A stretch of 64,000 nt of DNA, from assembly GCA_017979445.1 (NCBI GenBank), contig CM030711.1, forward strand, positions 4,216,001 through 4,280,000. Reading direction: 5' to 3'. Of this stretch, positions 1-11,541 are shown piece by piece; positions within the stretch are counted from its first letter, which is position 1; every line of letters begins with the position of its first letter. The DNA comes from Akebia trifoliata (Eukaryota > Streptophyta > Magnoliopsida > Ranunculales > Lardizabalaceae). A program made the translations under genes and the position numbers. Below the pieces are notes generated by a model. The model searched no databases, was not told the origin of the DNA, and saw only the letters and a list, made by a program, of their open reading frames with translations.

Positions 1-199
1 CATAATTGTTTGATTTTACTTTCTAAAAATAAATAATTTATACTAAGTGGTTCCGAAAATAGTTAGATTTATGAAAGTTGAAGATGAGGGGCATTTGGGT
101 CTTTTCATGTTATTAGTTGGGGTGTAGGTCATCAATGTCAAAACATAGGGGTATCTCAAACATTTAGCAACATGTGAGGGGTTAGGTGTAAAATAATTT

Positions 200-399
200 T
201 TTTTTAAAAATAAAATACCCTATAGCGACGGTCGGCGACCGTCGCTATATCTATATTTTACTGTCGTTTTTTCTGACTGTCTTGGACAATCATTTTTTTT
301 CGACTGTCTTGGACAGTCATTTTTAAAAAATCACTCCTTTTAAAACGACTCGTTTTCCGATTGTAGGGGCAGTCGTTTTTGGCGCATTATGATGTAGTG
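200..399. mobile_element. Right end of a CACTA-type DNA transposon
   Basis: The last bases (394-399) read GTAGTG, the complement of the CACTAC terminus typical of CACTA (En/Spm) elements. Just inside are GCGC and repeated CGACTG/CAGTCG words plus a near-perfect palindrome (about 223-245), as expected of subterminal repeats. The terminal 18 bases closely resemble those ending at 40237, so both belong to one family. The rest of the element lies left of the window. No transposase is visible here. Confidence 0.6.
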
Positions 400-403
400 G
401 TGT

Positions 404-667
404 TTTGTCTTATATGGGCAAAAATGTTTGGAATGGGCTGATTTTTTGTGAGGAGATCATCCTTGCCAAAAATCAGCTCATTATGAAACTTCTAGCCCCA
501 TGTTTACAGGTTGAAAATTTTTAAACCGTCCAATTTTTGTAAATCAATTTTGATGGGGTTAGAAGTTTTGGATTGGGATGATTTTTTGTAAGGATGATCC
601 CCTCATCACAGAGATCATCCTCACAAAAAATCAGCCCATTCCAAACATTTTTGCCCATATAAGACAA
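404..667. mobile_element. Fold-back MITE, copy 1 of the nested-hairpin family
   Basis: The two ends (from TTTTGTCTTATATGGGC to its near-exact complement at about 650-667) are inverted repeats of at least 50 bp. Inside, the motif GGGCTGATTTTT and its complement recur, so the element contains smaller hairpins within the large one. There is no coding capacity. Related copies lie at 721-1129, 46465-46825 and 56170-56695. Confidence 0.75.
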
Positions 668-720
668 ACATGTTGTCGCAATGTGTGTCGTTTGAACCCC
701 ATCCTATATATATATATATA

Positions 721-1127
721 GGGTCAGGTTCAAGGGCCATGTGAGAAAACATGTAAGAAAACTTTCGGCGGTAAATAAAATTTTAAAATATGGGTTAGAA
801 ATTTTAGATTGAGCTGATTTTTTGTGAGGATGATCTCTATGATGGGAAGATCATCCAAAAAAAATATCAGCCCAATCTGAAACTTCTAACCCCATTAAAA
901 GTGATTTAGAATGTGGACCGTCGATTTTTTTTCAATTTTTATCACTAATTTGTAAATCACTTTTGATGGATTTAGAGGTTTCTGATTGAGCTGATTTTTT
1001 GTGAGGATGATCTTCTCATCATAGTGACCATCCTTGCAAAAAATCAGCTCAATCCAAAACCTCTAACCCTTATTTTGAAAAACGAAAGTTTTCTTACATG
1101 TTTTCTCACATGGCCCTTGAACCTGAC

Positions 1128-1129
<2 letters not shown>
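721..1129. mobile_element. Fold-back MITE, copy 2, inserted in a TA microsatellite
   Basis: It starts GGGTCAGGTTCAAGGGCC and ends with the exact complement at 1112-1129; the outer inverted repeats run for roughly 50 bp. Internal GCTGATTTTTTGTGAGGATG hairpins match the other family members. It is bordered on both sides by (TA)n, which suggests insertion into a TA repeat with a TA target duplication. Confidence 0.8.

Positions 1130-1172
<43 letters not shown>
1130..1172. repeat. (TA)n microsatellite
   Basis: About 43 bases of alternating TA follow the MITE; the shorter (TA)n at 705-720 on its other side is probably the rest of the same target. Confidence 0.95.
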
Positions 1173-1181
<9 letters not shown>

Positions 1182-1544
1182 TCTCGTGTATTCAAGTTTC
1201 ACAACGAAATTAAAGTTCAAATGTTTATCTTCTCAACCATAATGCAGAACTAGCAAAACACAGAACCAGAAAATGGGTTTCGGCTGTGCAAGCTGCCACC
1301 AGCCACACTCTTCTCCCACTGGCGAACATCAAGGTAGGTATTTCCTCCCTCCCTCTCTCTCTCTCTCTCAAAATAAAACTAAAACCCTCTTTTTATTTAT
1401 TTATTATGCGAGGTCTATAATGACATAACCATCATCTTCTCCAGCCGGCGAGCATCAGGTAGATGGATAGGTTGAATCGGTGTCGGAATCTCTTTCTCTT
1501 TCTCTCAAAAGCTCAATGACATTGTCAGGTTAGGGTTTTTTTTT
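1173..1544. other. Non-repetitive stretch with an exon-like start
   Basis: No supported gene. A short ATG reading frame at about 1273 runs into CAAGGTAGGT, a good splice-donor shape, and is followed by a CT-rich run near 1350-1370. The phrase GGCGA(A/G)CATCA(A/G)GGTAG recurs near 1445-1460. This could be a relict first exon, but nothing confirms it. Confidence 0.25.
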
Positions 1545-1655
1545 CGGATAAATTTCGAATATTTCGAATAGTAAATAATTTCAGATTCGAATTGGATAAT
1601 ATTGAATATCCGATAATTTATTTGGATACGAATTCGAATATTCGTTAGTGGTATT
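1545..1655. repeat. Left half of an AT-rich CGAATTCGAA/TATCCGAT repeat
   Basis: The stretch is packed with TTCGAATA, GAATTCGAATA and ATATCCGAT words. It is interrupted by the LTR retrotransposon at 1656 and resumes at 21053. Bases 1651-1655 (GTATT) form the left target-site duplication. An uninterrupted relative lies in inverted orientation at 63224-63415. Confidence 0.7.
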
Positions 1656-4600
1656 TGAAATCGCCTCGACCCATCTTCACTAAATAGTGGATATGGGTTC
1701 GATTTATTAAATGGGGGACTTTAAAAGAAGGGAGTCGCCACCTAGTTTAGGTCTAGGAACCATAAATAACTCCAAACGGATATGGATCAGTCCACGGATC
1801 AAAGATAGGTAAAGGGTCAGATTACGGGTTTCGGAAGGTGTTAGGCACCGAACCCGCCCGATCAACATGATCGATCTCTACTACGATTCAAAATCATCCT
1901 ACGATCAACATACAGAGATTATAGTCAAGGTCACAGTCCAATCATCATCATCAATTTATGTTGGGCTTTCCAACCAAATCCTATGGCTAAAAATTATCCC
2001 AATTATCACATGGTCCTTCTTTGAATTCCACCAAATATGGAAGGGTTTGAAAAAGTCCTAATTAGCTCCATGACCTGAGATCAATTAAGAAACTCCACCT
2101 GCAAGTATTCCTTAAATTGTCCAAAATAGAAAATCATGAGAATATTCTGAATAGGAAGATTACAAATAGAAACCTGTCAAATTGGGACTTATAATATTTT
2201 CAAATTAGGAACATAAAATTTCCTAAATCAGAATTCAAGAGATATATGTTGAATTCTCAAATTAAAAATTTAAAAAGATACATTTTCTAAAGTAGAACGT
2301 TCCAAAAAATGTAACTTTTTAAATCTGAACCTTCTAAATATGAGAATGCAAAATCTTTTAAATTGAAATTTTTTTGAAATATGAAACTTCTAAATTAGAA
2401 ATCTGTGAATGTACATTCTCCCAAAATAAAAAAAATCACGCAATCTCATGTTAGAAAATTTTTGAATACGAGTTTTCCAATGATCCACGAATAACCTCTA
2501 AAAAAGAGAATTATATAAACAACAAAGTCCCAAATTAGAAGATTATGAACTTGCCAAAAATCACCAAATTGAAATTTTATCAAAAACAAAGAATCCGAGT
2601 TATCATACTTACCAAATTGGAGGTCCATAACTACCAACGCACACACAATCTCAAAATTTGAAGAAAAATCACACTCGGCCAATTTTTAAAATAATCAAAC
2701 GGGCTTGCATTCATGATTTTCGATCTTTTCAAAGGAATTATTATTCAATGACATGCATGTTTATCAAGCCAAGGGGTACATTAATCACATAAAAAAATCT
2801 CAAAATTACACAAGGAGTTTCAGTATCATCACAAAACATGTAAATCGGAATCGAGCGTAATGATCATGATGATAAAAAAAATTCCTTTAACCCTTCTAAC
2901 ATGCAAAAATAATAACAATAACAAATAAAGACGAAAAAAGATGGAAACATGAAAATATTCTCCTAACCTATTAACATGCAAAAAGAACAAAATATAAAAA
3001 CGAAGCCTACGTAAAAATAAAAATTATTCTTGACCTATAGATCCAAAAAAAAAATATATAGAAACTACATGAACTAAAATCATCTACCTATCTTATCAAA
3101 AAGAAAAAAAAAACTTTAAAGCATATATAAATAAAGGAGAAAAATAGAAAATATATATACATGAAAGATTTTCCTAATTTTACTAATTACAAAACAAAAA
3201 TAAAAAGTACACAAAACAAAATAAAAAAATCTCTTAATCCTAACGATATGCGGAGATAGATTAAAAAAAAAAAATTAAAAAAATACAAATACAAAGGGAG
3301 CATATTTTCCCTCTATCAATATGCAATAAAAACACAAAAAAAAAACTAAGAAAATGTATAAAAAGTGTAATAAAACCCTCCTATGGCATAAAAAACAATA
3401 AAATATGTCTCATACCAAACTTCATGGTGATCACGACACCAAGAACCTACGGAGAACTTTAATGTGGAGGCAAGTTTTAGCACACAAACAGAGAGAGGAA
3501 AGGAGGAAAACAGAAAATAAAAAAAAAAACAAAAAATTACCTGTAGGATGAACACAGTAGAGTTGGCTCCTTCAGATATAACCCAAGACTTGTATGTACC
3601 GTGGCTGTAGAGATGTGATCTGGCAGAGAGAGGGGCTTTCTTTTGCAGAGAGAAGTCGAATAAGATGGCTGCAGCAAGGTTGGATGGGTCACGTTGGCCA
3701 CAATGAACACAGAGAAACGATGGCTGCTGTGAGGGAGATAAAGAGAGTGTTGGGGCGTTGGGTTTCAGAGCAGCAAGTTGTGTTGCTGTTGTGGCTGCTA
3801 TGGAGAGGAAGAGAGGTGTTGTAGAGGGCTGTGCTATTGTGGCTGAGAGGAAGACGAAGTGCAGAGGGAAAAGATGAAGTGCAGCTACTGTTTCTATGAA
3901 ACGTGAGTGCAGTTGTTGTGCTGTAGTGGAGCCATTGGAGGAGAAGATGTGGAAGAAGAACTCCAGTCATTTAGCCTAAAAAGCACACAGAGAGAGCCAA
4001 GAGAGAGAGAGCATCCAAGGAAGAGGAGACATGCTGCCCCCAAAAGACGTTCAGCCTAAGGACGTTGAGGAAGAAGATGAAGCCCCAAGAGAGAAAACGT
4101 TCTCTCTTTTTAATAGAAAGCAACTTTCTATTTTTTATTTTTTATTTCTTTCTAAATTTTTTTTCTTCTTTCTTTTTTTCTCTTTACGCGTCCTTTCCTA
4201 TGGAAGAATGGTGGTGGGGTGATCCCCCGCTATTTGTAGCACGATAACCTTGAGTTGTGATTGGTCAATTCTAGCCTTGATTAAAAATTTTGTTTTAAAT
4301 TTTATTGATTTGAATTTAATTTTAATTTTATTGGTTTAATTGTTTAACTTTTGATTTTATTTTAATTGTTTAATTTTGAATTTTTTTTTTTTAATTTTAA
4401 GTTTTAGCTTCAAATTAAATGTTAATTGTTTAATTTTAAGTTTTAATTGTTTGATTTTGAATTAGATGTTAAATTTTAATTGTTTAGCTTTGAATTGAAT
4501 TTTAATTGTTTAATTGTGAATTAGATTTTAAAATTTTTTATTTTGAATTAAATTTTATTTGTTTAATTTTAAGTTTTAATTGTTTAATTTTGAATTAGAT

Positions 4601-5334
4601 GTTAATTGTTTTTTACTTTTAAGTTTTAATTGTTTAATTTTAAATTAGATGTTAATTGTTTTTACTTTTAAGTTTTAATTGTTTAATTTTGAATTAGATG
4701 TTAATTTTTTAATTTTGATTTGATTTTTAATTTTAAGTTTTAATTGTTTAATTTTTTATTTGATTTTAATTTTTATTATATTTTCCTAAGGATTGAAATC
4801 TCTAAGTTGAGTTTGGAGGTCGAGGGGTATTTCGGTCATTTTTATGATTTTTCTTAAATTTCTTTGTTTTCGTCGGTTTGGGTCCCAGTAGACTCGAAAT
4901 CATGTTATGAGTACAATGAAGGTACTTTTGAGGTCTTTTGGAGGTCCAAAATTTATGAGGGGTATTTTCATCATTTTGTCGATTTTTACGAATTTTTACG
5001 AATTCTAGTGTGAGGTTTCTTTTAGTCTCAACGTGATTATTTCTATGTTCTAAAGTCATATTTTCCTAACGTGACGAGGTCTCTAGGTTATTGAACTATG
5101 TGGCGAGCCTAAGCGTACGTGCTTGCTAAATCGGGTGTGAAATGTGGCGATCCTAAGCGTGCGTAAATTTTTATGTCGAGTTGTAACGAGTAGGGGAGAT
5201 GAAAAGAGTGGAAACAAAGGGAATCAGGGACAGTACTCACAAGCCTTCGGGTTCTTTGTGATCATCATTAGGAATTCACGGTAATCGGGTGACGAATTGT
5301 CAAATTAAGCAGATGCAAAAATGGGGTGTCTATA
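1656..5334 (-). repeat. 3' LTR of the Ogre-like element
   Basis: This 3679-bp block matches 16528-20173 along its whole length, including the outer motif AAATCGCCTCGACCC and the inner end GGGGTGTCTATA (originally probably GTCTACA). It includes an AT-rich tandem tract (about 4270-4790) and a run of oligo-A segments near 2880-3340. Small reading frames inside it repeat in both LTRs and are not genes. Confidence 0.9.
4270..4790. repeat. AT-rich tandem repeat inside the LTR
   Basis: Degenerate repetition of the words TTTTAATTGTTTAATTTTGA and ATTAGATGTTAATTG, about 40 bp per cycle. The other LTR carries the same tract at about 19150-19615 with fewer cycles, indicating slippage after insertion. 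Confidence 0.8.
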
Positions 5335-5640
5335 GATGCTCATCTTTAACAGAGGGTGGAAGCAAATTAGATGGCCAATCTATTGTGATAGATAGTGCGA
5401 CATCCGAATACCAAAGCTAGTGACAGCTCATTTTACAACCTGATTCGGCAATTTGTCAATGCGTCCGATCCTTAAGGGTAACCTCTCCTTAGACTAAAAA
5501 ATGTCACATCCTTGAATTTTGAATATTCTCCTTGACTGATGCAAGTGCATGTGTGTGCAATAGTATAGTGATGATTTTGAAGAGGCGCACCTCCATTCTG
5601 AGCATTCATGTTGGGAGGATAACAAGTTTAACAATAGAAA
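5335..5640 (-). other. Non-coding region next to the 3' LTR
   Basis: Last internal segment of the element in its own reading direction. A weak purine-rich stretch on the minus strand (AAAGATGAG, about 5339-5347) is the only polypurine-tract candidate beside the LTR. This segment and part of the minisatellite (5335-5948) are duplicated at 20174-20787. Confidence 0.5.
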
Positions 5641-5654
5641 ACATGTGTAAACGT

Positions 5655-6150
5655 AAAATCTGAGCAAACCCTGGGCATAATCCGAGAAAATCCTCATTGG
5701 CATCTGAGCAAAATTTGAGCATATCTGAGCATAATCTGAGAAAACCCTCTGCGGCATCTAAGCAAAATCCGAGAAAACCCTCGGCGGCATCTGAGCATAT
5801 CTGAGCATAATCCTAGAAAATCCTCGACGGCATCGGAGCAAAATCTGAGCATAATCCAAGAAAACCCTCCACGGCATCTGAGTAAAATCTGAGCATGATC
5901 CGAGAAAACCCTCGGCGGCATCTAAGCAAAATCTGAGCATAATTCGAGAAAACCCTCGGCGACATCTGAGCATAATCCGAGAAAAACCCTCGGTGGCATC
6001 TGATTAAAATCTGAGTATAATCCGAGAAAACCCTCGGTGGCATCTGAGCAAAATCTGAGCATAATCCGAGAAGACCCTCGGTGGCGTCTGAGCAAAATCT
6101 GAGCATAATTAGAGAAAAACCCTCGGCGGCATCTGAGTAAAATCTGAATG
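5655..6150. repeat. 44-bp minisatellite in the element's 3' non-coding region
   Basis: About ten imperfect cycles of CTGAGCAAAAT, CTGAGCATAAT and a CCGAGAAAACCCTCGGCGGCA block, with some cycles shortened by one 11-mer. The period is not a multiple of three, yet few stops occur on the minus strand, so overlapping open frames appear there; these are repeat artefacts. Tandem repeats in this position are known from Ogre-type elements. Confidence 0.9.
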
Positions 6151-7501
6151 TCTTACTCTACTTACTTGGGGTAGAAGCGTAATGAATTATTTTAGGCAAA
6201 ACAACACTTTCAAAAAGTTGAATTTTATGAAGGTCCGATCAACGTAAAACTTTCTTTGAACCTCGGGGGTTTAAAAAAAAACTGCTATCAAGAGGGTAAC
6301 ATTTAATTTAGAATGAACCTTATCCTTTGGGGTCGAAATTGACTTAACGTAAAAAAAAATGCCCCTAGTTTGATGGGGGACGTTGTATTGAGGATAATTG
6401 AACATGTTTGAAAAAGAAATGTCCCTAATGTAGGGGGAAATATACTTCTAAAGAAAAAGGAATACCCCTCAATGTGAAAATTAGAAGTCTTAGACTACCA
6501 CAAGTGCAATAAGGGTTTACTCTTAATTTCAACTTTTTTGGAGATCATGAGTCGGGCTCAACTGTTGGAACCAAGTCTCCACTCTTGAGATTCATCTTGG
6601 AGATCACATTCTTCTCCTTTTGGTTCGCTTAGGAAAATAAAATTGTTCAAATCAATCGTAGACAAGATACATGTGGTTTCTGAGTTATTGCTTGGTTTGA
6701 GCTGAGAATAGAGGCTTGGTCGTTCGGACTTCTGATGCTTTAATTCGTCTTACTTTTCAATTCAACGAAGATTTTCTTTTATTTTTTTGATTACTCTAAT
6801 TTTTGCCTAGATCGTCTTTTCAGGTTTTCGATCTAGCGAGCTTATAATTTTTTCTTTACTCTAATTGTTGCTAAGACCGTCCTTTCAGATTTTCAACCCT
6901 GCGAGCTTGCTTTGATTTTTGCCTAAGTCGCCCTCTAGGATTTTCAACTTAGCAGGCTTTATTTTCCCTTTTCTTCCTTTTTGAACTTCTGGAGTTACTG
7001 TTTGATTACGCTTTGTTTCCTTCCTTGACCTTTTCGCACGGTACTTAGGAGGGCTTTCATAAGTAAGCTTAGGACTAGGCATAAAAGAAAGGACTTTTAA
7101 GGCTCAAAAACCCAAATGTCCCTTGTGTGGCATTTCTTTTAATTTTTTCTTCTTTTTCTTAAAATTTTTCTTCCCCATTTTGATAATATCCTTTTTTGAT
7201 TTTTTTTTTGTTTTTTTTATTTTTTAGTTTTTGGATTTTTTCTTTGTGGGGGAATCTATTTTTTTATTTTGATGCAGTTGGGCCTGAAGTAACTTCTCAG
7301 GTTGCCTACGTACCCCAAAATTTTGGGATCAGACCAAAATGTAGTTTGAATTACATTCCCTCCCCTAGGTTAGATGATCGGGCTAAGAAAGAAAAAAGGT
7401 AAAATTTTTATTTATCTTTTTTCGAAAAGGACTGCAAGGGGCTGAGAAGTGAGATATTTAACTAGGTAACAGGGGAGTTGGTTCGGCCAAAGATGGCCTC
7501 C
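6151..7501 (-). other. Non-coding 3' region between integrase and minisatellite
   Basis: No coding potential. It is rich in T runs (7130-7240) and short direct echoes such as TTTTCAGGTTTTCGATC near 6820. It belongs to the retrotransposon's long 3' untranslated region. Confidence 0.6.
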
Positions 7502-8480
7502 TTAAATGTAGTACCGTTTGATCTGGTCAAGGTTCGTTGGTTCTGGCAATTTGACACCATCGTGATCTTGAAGTCTGACAACTTTCCCAGGCAGTACCTC
7601 TTTAATGATGAAGGGACCCCCCCAATTGGACTTGAATTTGCCTCTAGGATCGAAAATGGGTGTTCGATTCTCTTTAAGTACTAGATCCCCAATTTGCAAG
7701 TCACGAACTTTAACTCTTTTATCAAATGCCCGAGCGACTCTTTCTTTGATATGCCGTCACGTGGTACAGGCTCTAAGTCATTTTTCATCAATTAAATGTA
7801 GCTCTTCGTACCGATGACGGACCCAATCTGCTTCTGATAATTGACTTTTCATTAGGATCCTGAGGGAAGGGATTTCCATTTCAACCAGTAAGACAGCTTC
7901 CATTCCGTACACAAGTCAATATGGGGTGGCTCCAGTGGAGGATCGTATCAAGGTACGGTACGCCCAGAGCGCAAATGATAATTTTTCAGACCAATCCCTG
8001 TGCGATTGACACATTTTCCTAATGATCGTCTTGATATTCTTGTTGGCTGCTTTCACTGCTCCATTAGTTTGAGGACGATAGGGAGATGATTTGTGATGTC
8101 GGATCTTGAATTTTGAACACAGTATAATCACTTCAGCTTTGAAATGTGACCCATTATCAGAAATCAATTCGGAAGGTACCCCATATCGACTGATAATATG
8201 TGCTTGGATGAACTTGGCAACTTTAGATGCGGTGAGAACGGCGTACAAAGCGGCTTCTACCCATTTTGTGAAGTAATCAATGGCCACTAGGATGTACTCA
8301 TGTCCATTCGATGTTTTAGGTGTGATTTTGCTAATTATATCAATTCCCCAAACAGAGAACGGCTATGAGGAAAGTCAAGCCAACTAGTTAAGATGGTGGA
8401 ACATGTATGAGGTTAGCGTGTATTTGACACTTATGGCAGGTCTTCACCAAATAATGACAATCTGTTTCCATTGTCGGCCA
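7502..8480 (-). pseudogene. Integrase domain of the Ogre-like element, catalytic Glu replaced
   Basis: Integrase inserts the cDNA into host DNA using a D,D,E triad. On the minus strand the segment reads AIDYFTKWVEA (first Asp), SDNGSHFKAE (second Asp) and PQTNGAVKAANKN. In Tat-lineage relatives the last motif is GAVEAANKN, so the catalytic Glu has become Lys (codon AAA, complement of 8051-8053). Upstream is a zinc-binding part with YWPTME and CHKCQ-like residues, near a stop at about 8495. The C-terminal part ends at the stop 7502-7504 with VGDLVL-like (here IGDLVL) and GPFII motifs. It is the last pol domain and is not expected to be active. Confidence 0.85.
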
Positions 8481-9245
8481 ATAATACCCTTGCCTCATGA
8501 TTCATTTGGCTAGCATTTTCCCACTCATGTGCGGTCCACAATCCCCCGAATGCAGTTCTGACATTATCCATTCAGCTTGATTTTCGTCAACACATGACAA
8601 ATGGATTTCGTCATATGATCTCTTATATAAATTCCCTGCACATAGTATGAATTGGGATACGAATCTCTGCAGAGTTTGTCGTTCTTTCCTAGATGCTTCA
8701 ATCGGGAACTCTTGTTTTTCTAGGACTTTCTTGATGTCAGTATACCATGGCTTTCCGTTAGGGAGTCGAGTAGCTATGTCGACCTGGTAGCAATATGCAG
8801 GTTTATTTTTTATTTCGATTGTGATGGGCCTTAGTTCCATGCCTGATGGTAAATGGATCATTGAAGAGAGAGTAGCTAGGGCGTCTGTGAATCTGTTATC
8901 TTCCCTTGCTAGATGTTGAAACAAGATGGTTTTGAATTTCCTCACCAGATTTAACAGATATTCATGATAAGGTTTCAGTTTCGCATCTTTGGTTTTCCAC
9001 TCTTCCAACGATTGATGTATGACCAAGGCCGAATCTCCAAATACTTCAATTTCTGTGATGCCCAAATTCAATGCAGCCTCAAGCCCGACGATACAAGCTT
9101 CATATTCAACTGTATTATTCGTATTAGAGAAAGCCAGCTTAACAGCGATGGGAATGTGGCATCTTTCGGGAGATAACAAAATTGCCCCTATTCCATATCC
9201 ATTTTGATTTGCAGCTCCATCGAAGTATAGTTGCCATACTTGGTC
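8481..9245 (-). pseudogene. RNase H domain of the Ogre-like element
   Basis: RNase H removes the RNA strand after reverse transcription. The minus strand reads YFDGAANQNGYG (about 9190-9225), then EYEACIVGLEAAL, VFGDSALVI and NRFTDALATL. These give the four acidic residues D-E-D-D expected of a working active site. An open frame covers 8502-9179, and the first Asp lies just upstream in the same sense. It sits between RT and integrase, as in gypsy elements. The domain looks better preserved than integrase, but the polyprotein that would carry it is broken. Confidence 0.85.
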
Positions 9246-10555
9246 TCATGGTTCTTCTTCGAGGTTTAGGATATTTTCATTTGGGAATTGATCGACAGGT
9301 ATTATTCCCTCTATTACAGGATGATCTGCCAAGTACTCTGTTATTGCTCTTCCCTTAATAGACTTTTGTGTAACATGCGTGATATCGAATTATGATAACA
9401 GAAGTAAACATCGTGCAGTCCTTTCTGTCAATGTCGGCTTTTCAAAGAGATATTTCAACGGATCCATCCGGGATAACAGAATGACTGAGTGGGAGAGCAT
9501 GTAGTGTCGAAGCCTTTACTAATGCTAGGCAGGTATTTTCAAGAGTTGAGTATTTTCGTTCGTTCTCTAACATCTTCTTGCTGATGTAATAGATGGCTTT
9601 CTCTTTATGATTGTTTTTGTCGTACTGTGCCAACATACATCCCATAGCTTCTTCTGTGACTGATAGGTAAAGGAGAAGAGGTTCACCCGGGGTAGACGGA
9701 ACCAGAATAGGCAGATTCGCGAGATACTCCTTGACTTGACCGAAGGCTTTTTGGCATTGCTCATTCCATATTTTCGATTCGTTCTTTTTTAGAAGTTTGA
9801 ATATCGGCTCACATACATTGGTGAGCTGAGCGATGAATCTACTGACATACTGAATTCTGCCTAAAAACCCTCGAATCTGCTTTTCGTCTTAGGCGGTACC
9901 ATTTTCTGTATAGCTTTGATTTTTTCGAGGTTTACTTCGATCCCTCTTTAACTGACCACGAATCCTAGAAATTTTCCTGAAGTCACTTCGAATACGCATT
10001 TCTGTGGATTGAGACGTAGCTGGTATTTCTGAATCCTTGTGAGAAATTTTTCTAGTGCAGCGGCGTGTCCCGATCGTTCCTTAGATTTGACTATTATATC
10101 ATCCACATAAACCTCAACTTCCTTGTGTATCATGTCGTGCAATAAGGTCGTAGCTGCTCTCTGATATGTGGTCCCAGCATTTTTTAGACCGAAAGGTATG
10201 ACCTTATAACAAAAGGTTCCCCATTGGGTGATGAACGAGATTTTTTACATGTCGTGCGGATTCATCTTTATCTGGTTGTATCCTGAAAAATCATCCATAA
10301 ATGAGAGCATGGCATGTCATGTAGTGTATCGACCAGTATGTCTATGTGAGGCAATGGAAAGCTATCTTTTGGACTTGCCTTGTTTAGATATCTGAAATCC
10401 ACGCACATTTGGACTTTTTCGTCTTTTTTAGGAACTGGGACTATGTTAGCGATCCATTCTGGGTACTCTACCACTTCCCAAAATTCGGCATTGATCTGCT
10501 TGGTGACTTCTTCTTTAATTTTCAAAGTCCATTCTGGCTTCATACATCGGAGTTT
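9246..10555 (-). pseudogene. Reverse transcriptase domain of the Ogre-like element
   Basis: The minus strand encodes WIANIVPVPKKDEKVQMC and FRYLNKASPKDSFPLPHID, then a frameshift near 10320, after which the sense continues with FMDDFSGYNQ-like residues. The catalytic YVDD box is intact (codons complement to 10098-10109), followed by LNPQKCVFEV and FLGF. The connecting region continues to about 9442 with MGCMLAQYDK and ISKKMLENERKYS. At least two frameshifts and several stops (for example near 9890-9950) make this a pseudogene. The order of motifs is normal for Ty3/gypsy. Confidence 0.88.
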
Positions 10556-11317
10556 CTATTTTACTGGTCGAGCGTCGGGATACAATGGAATTAGATGCTG
10601 AACAATGTCCGTGCTCACCCCTGGCATGTCCCCATACGACCACGCGAACACGTCTTTGAATTTTCTGAGCAAGTTTACTATTCTCTCGTGTTCCTCAAAA
10701 GATAAGGTGACACCAATTCGAATCTCTTGAGGGTTTTCTTTAGTCCCGAGATTGACTAGTTTTATTTCCTCTATAACAGGTTGAGCCCGATGTTCATTCT
10801 CTTGCTCAAGTAATTTGATTAGTTCGATAGGGATTTCTTCATCAGAAGATTCCTCATTCGAAGCGAGATTATTAGTTAAATCATTATTGCACTCAGGGTA
10901 ATCAGAAACTTCTTCTATTTCATTAAAAATAGATGGGGTGACTGGACTAACTGCGGAAACAACAGACTCAGCAAGACTAACTTGATTAGACTCAACATAA
11001 AGCAAATGACTCATTACATGGTAATTAGAAAGTGACCAAACTGCAGGTTTGATTACAAACTGTGGGCTTTGAGCACCACCTTCGACTGATAGGACTGACA
11101 CATTGACTTCTTCGAGAAACATTTGGGCGATATTAAGTGAATGGACGGTTATTTGCCAATCGTCAGCTTCTTTCAGTTCTTTAGATGCCTTGTTTTCCTC
11201 TTTGTCAGACCAACTCATCTCGAAGAAGATCTCAAATCCTGGTTGGCGGGTACCCGTGAGGTGATTAATGTAAGATTCTGGGAAACCACAGTAAGGAAAA
11301 TCTTCTCTTGCTTTCAC
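10556..11317 (-). pseudogene. Pol spacer between protease and RT
   Basis: A 253-codon open frame on the minus strand. It has an acidic middle (ESSDEEIPIELIKLLEQE) and ends in FAWSYGDMPGVSTDIVQHL, the conserved lead-in to the RT of this lineage; RT motifs continue directly downstream. It is a linker in the polyprotein rather than a separate protein. Why this stretch stayed open while the neighbours broke is not evident. Confidence 0.75.
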
Positions 11318-11541
11318 GAAATGCCCATTAAGGATTTTTCAATAGGGCTTCATATTAATCAAATCGATGATATGTCCCTGTCTTTTCGCATTTGCCTTGT
11401 TTCTCTTTGTCTTCCAATATGGGGCCCAATCTTCTTTGGTAGGTTCATACCCTAATCCGAAAATCCCAACTACTTCTTGAATGACCGGTGCAGTTCTGAT
11501 CCCTTGTTGTCTACAACCTAAGCCTATGCCCGGGAAGAATC

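Noticed and set aside
1867..2061. Open frame repeated at 16739-16933
   Set aside because: Lies in both LTRs at the same place with no family resemblance; LTR sequence by position.
3594..4247. Cluster of short open frames on both strands
   Set aside because: Inside the 3' LTR and repeated in the 5' LTR at 18480-19130; frames are not conserved between the two.
5494..6106. Overlapping minus-strand open frames rich in FSD, RCRRGF and AQM words
   Set aside because: They come from the 44-bp minisatellite, whose unit is poor in stops on that strand; no start context or family resemblance. The same applies to 20333-20779.
5655..6150. CRISPR-like regular repeats
   Set aside because: No unique spacers: the whole 44-bp unit repeats. 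It is a minisatellite in a plant retrotransposon.
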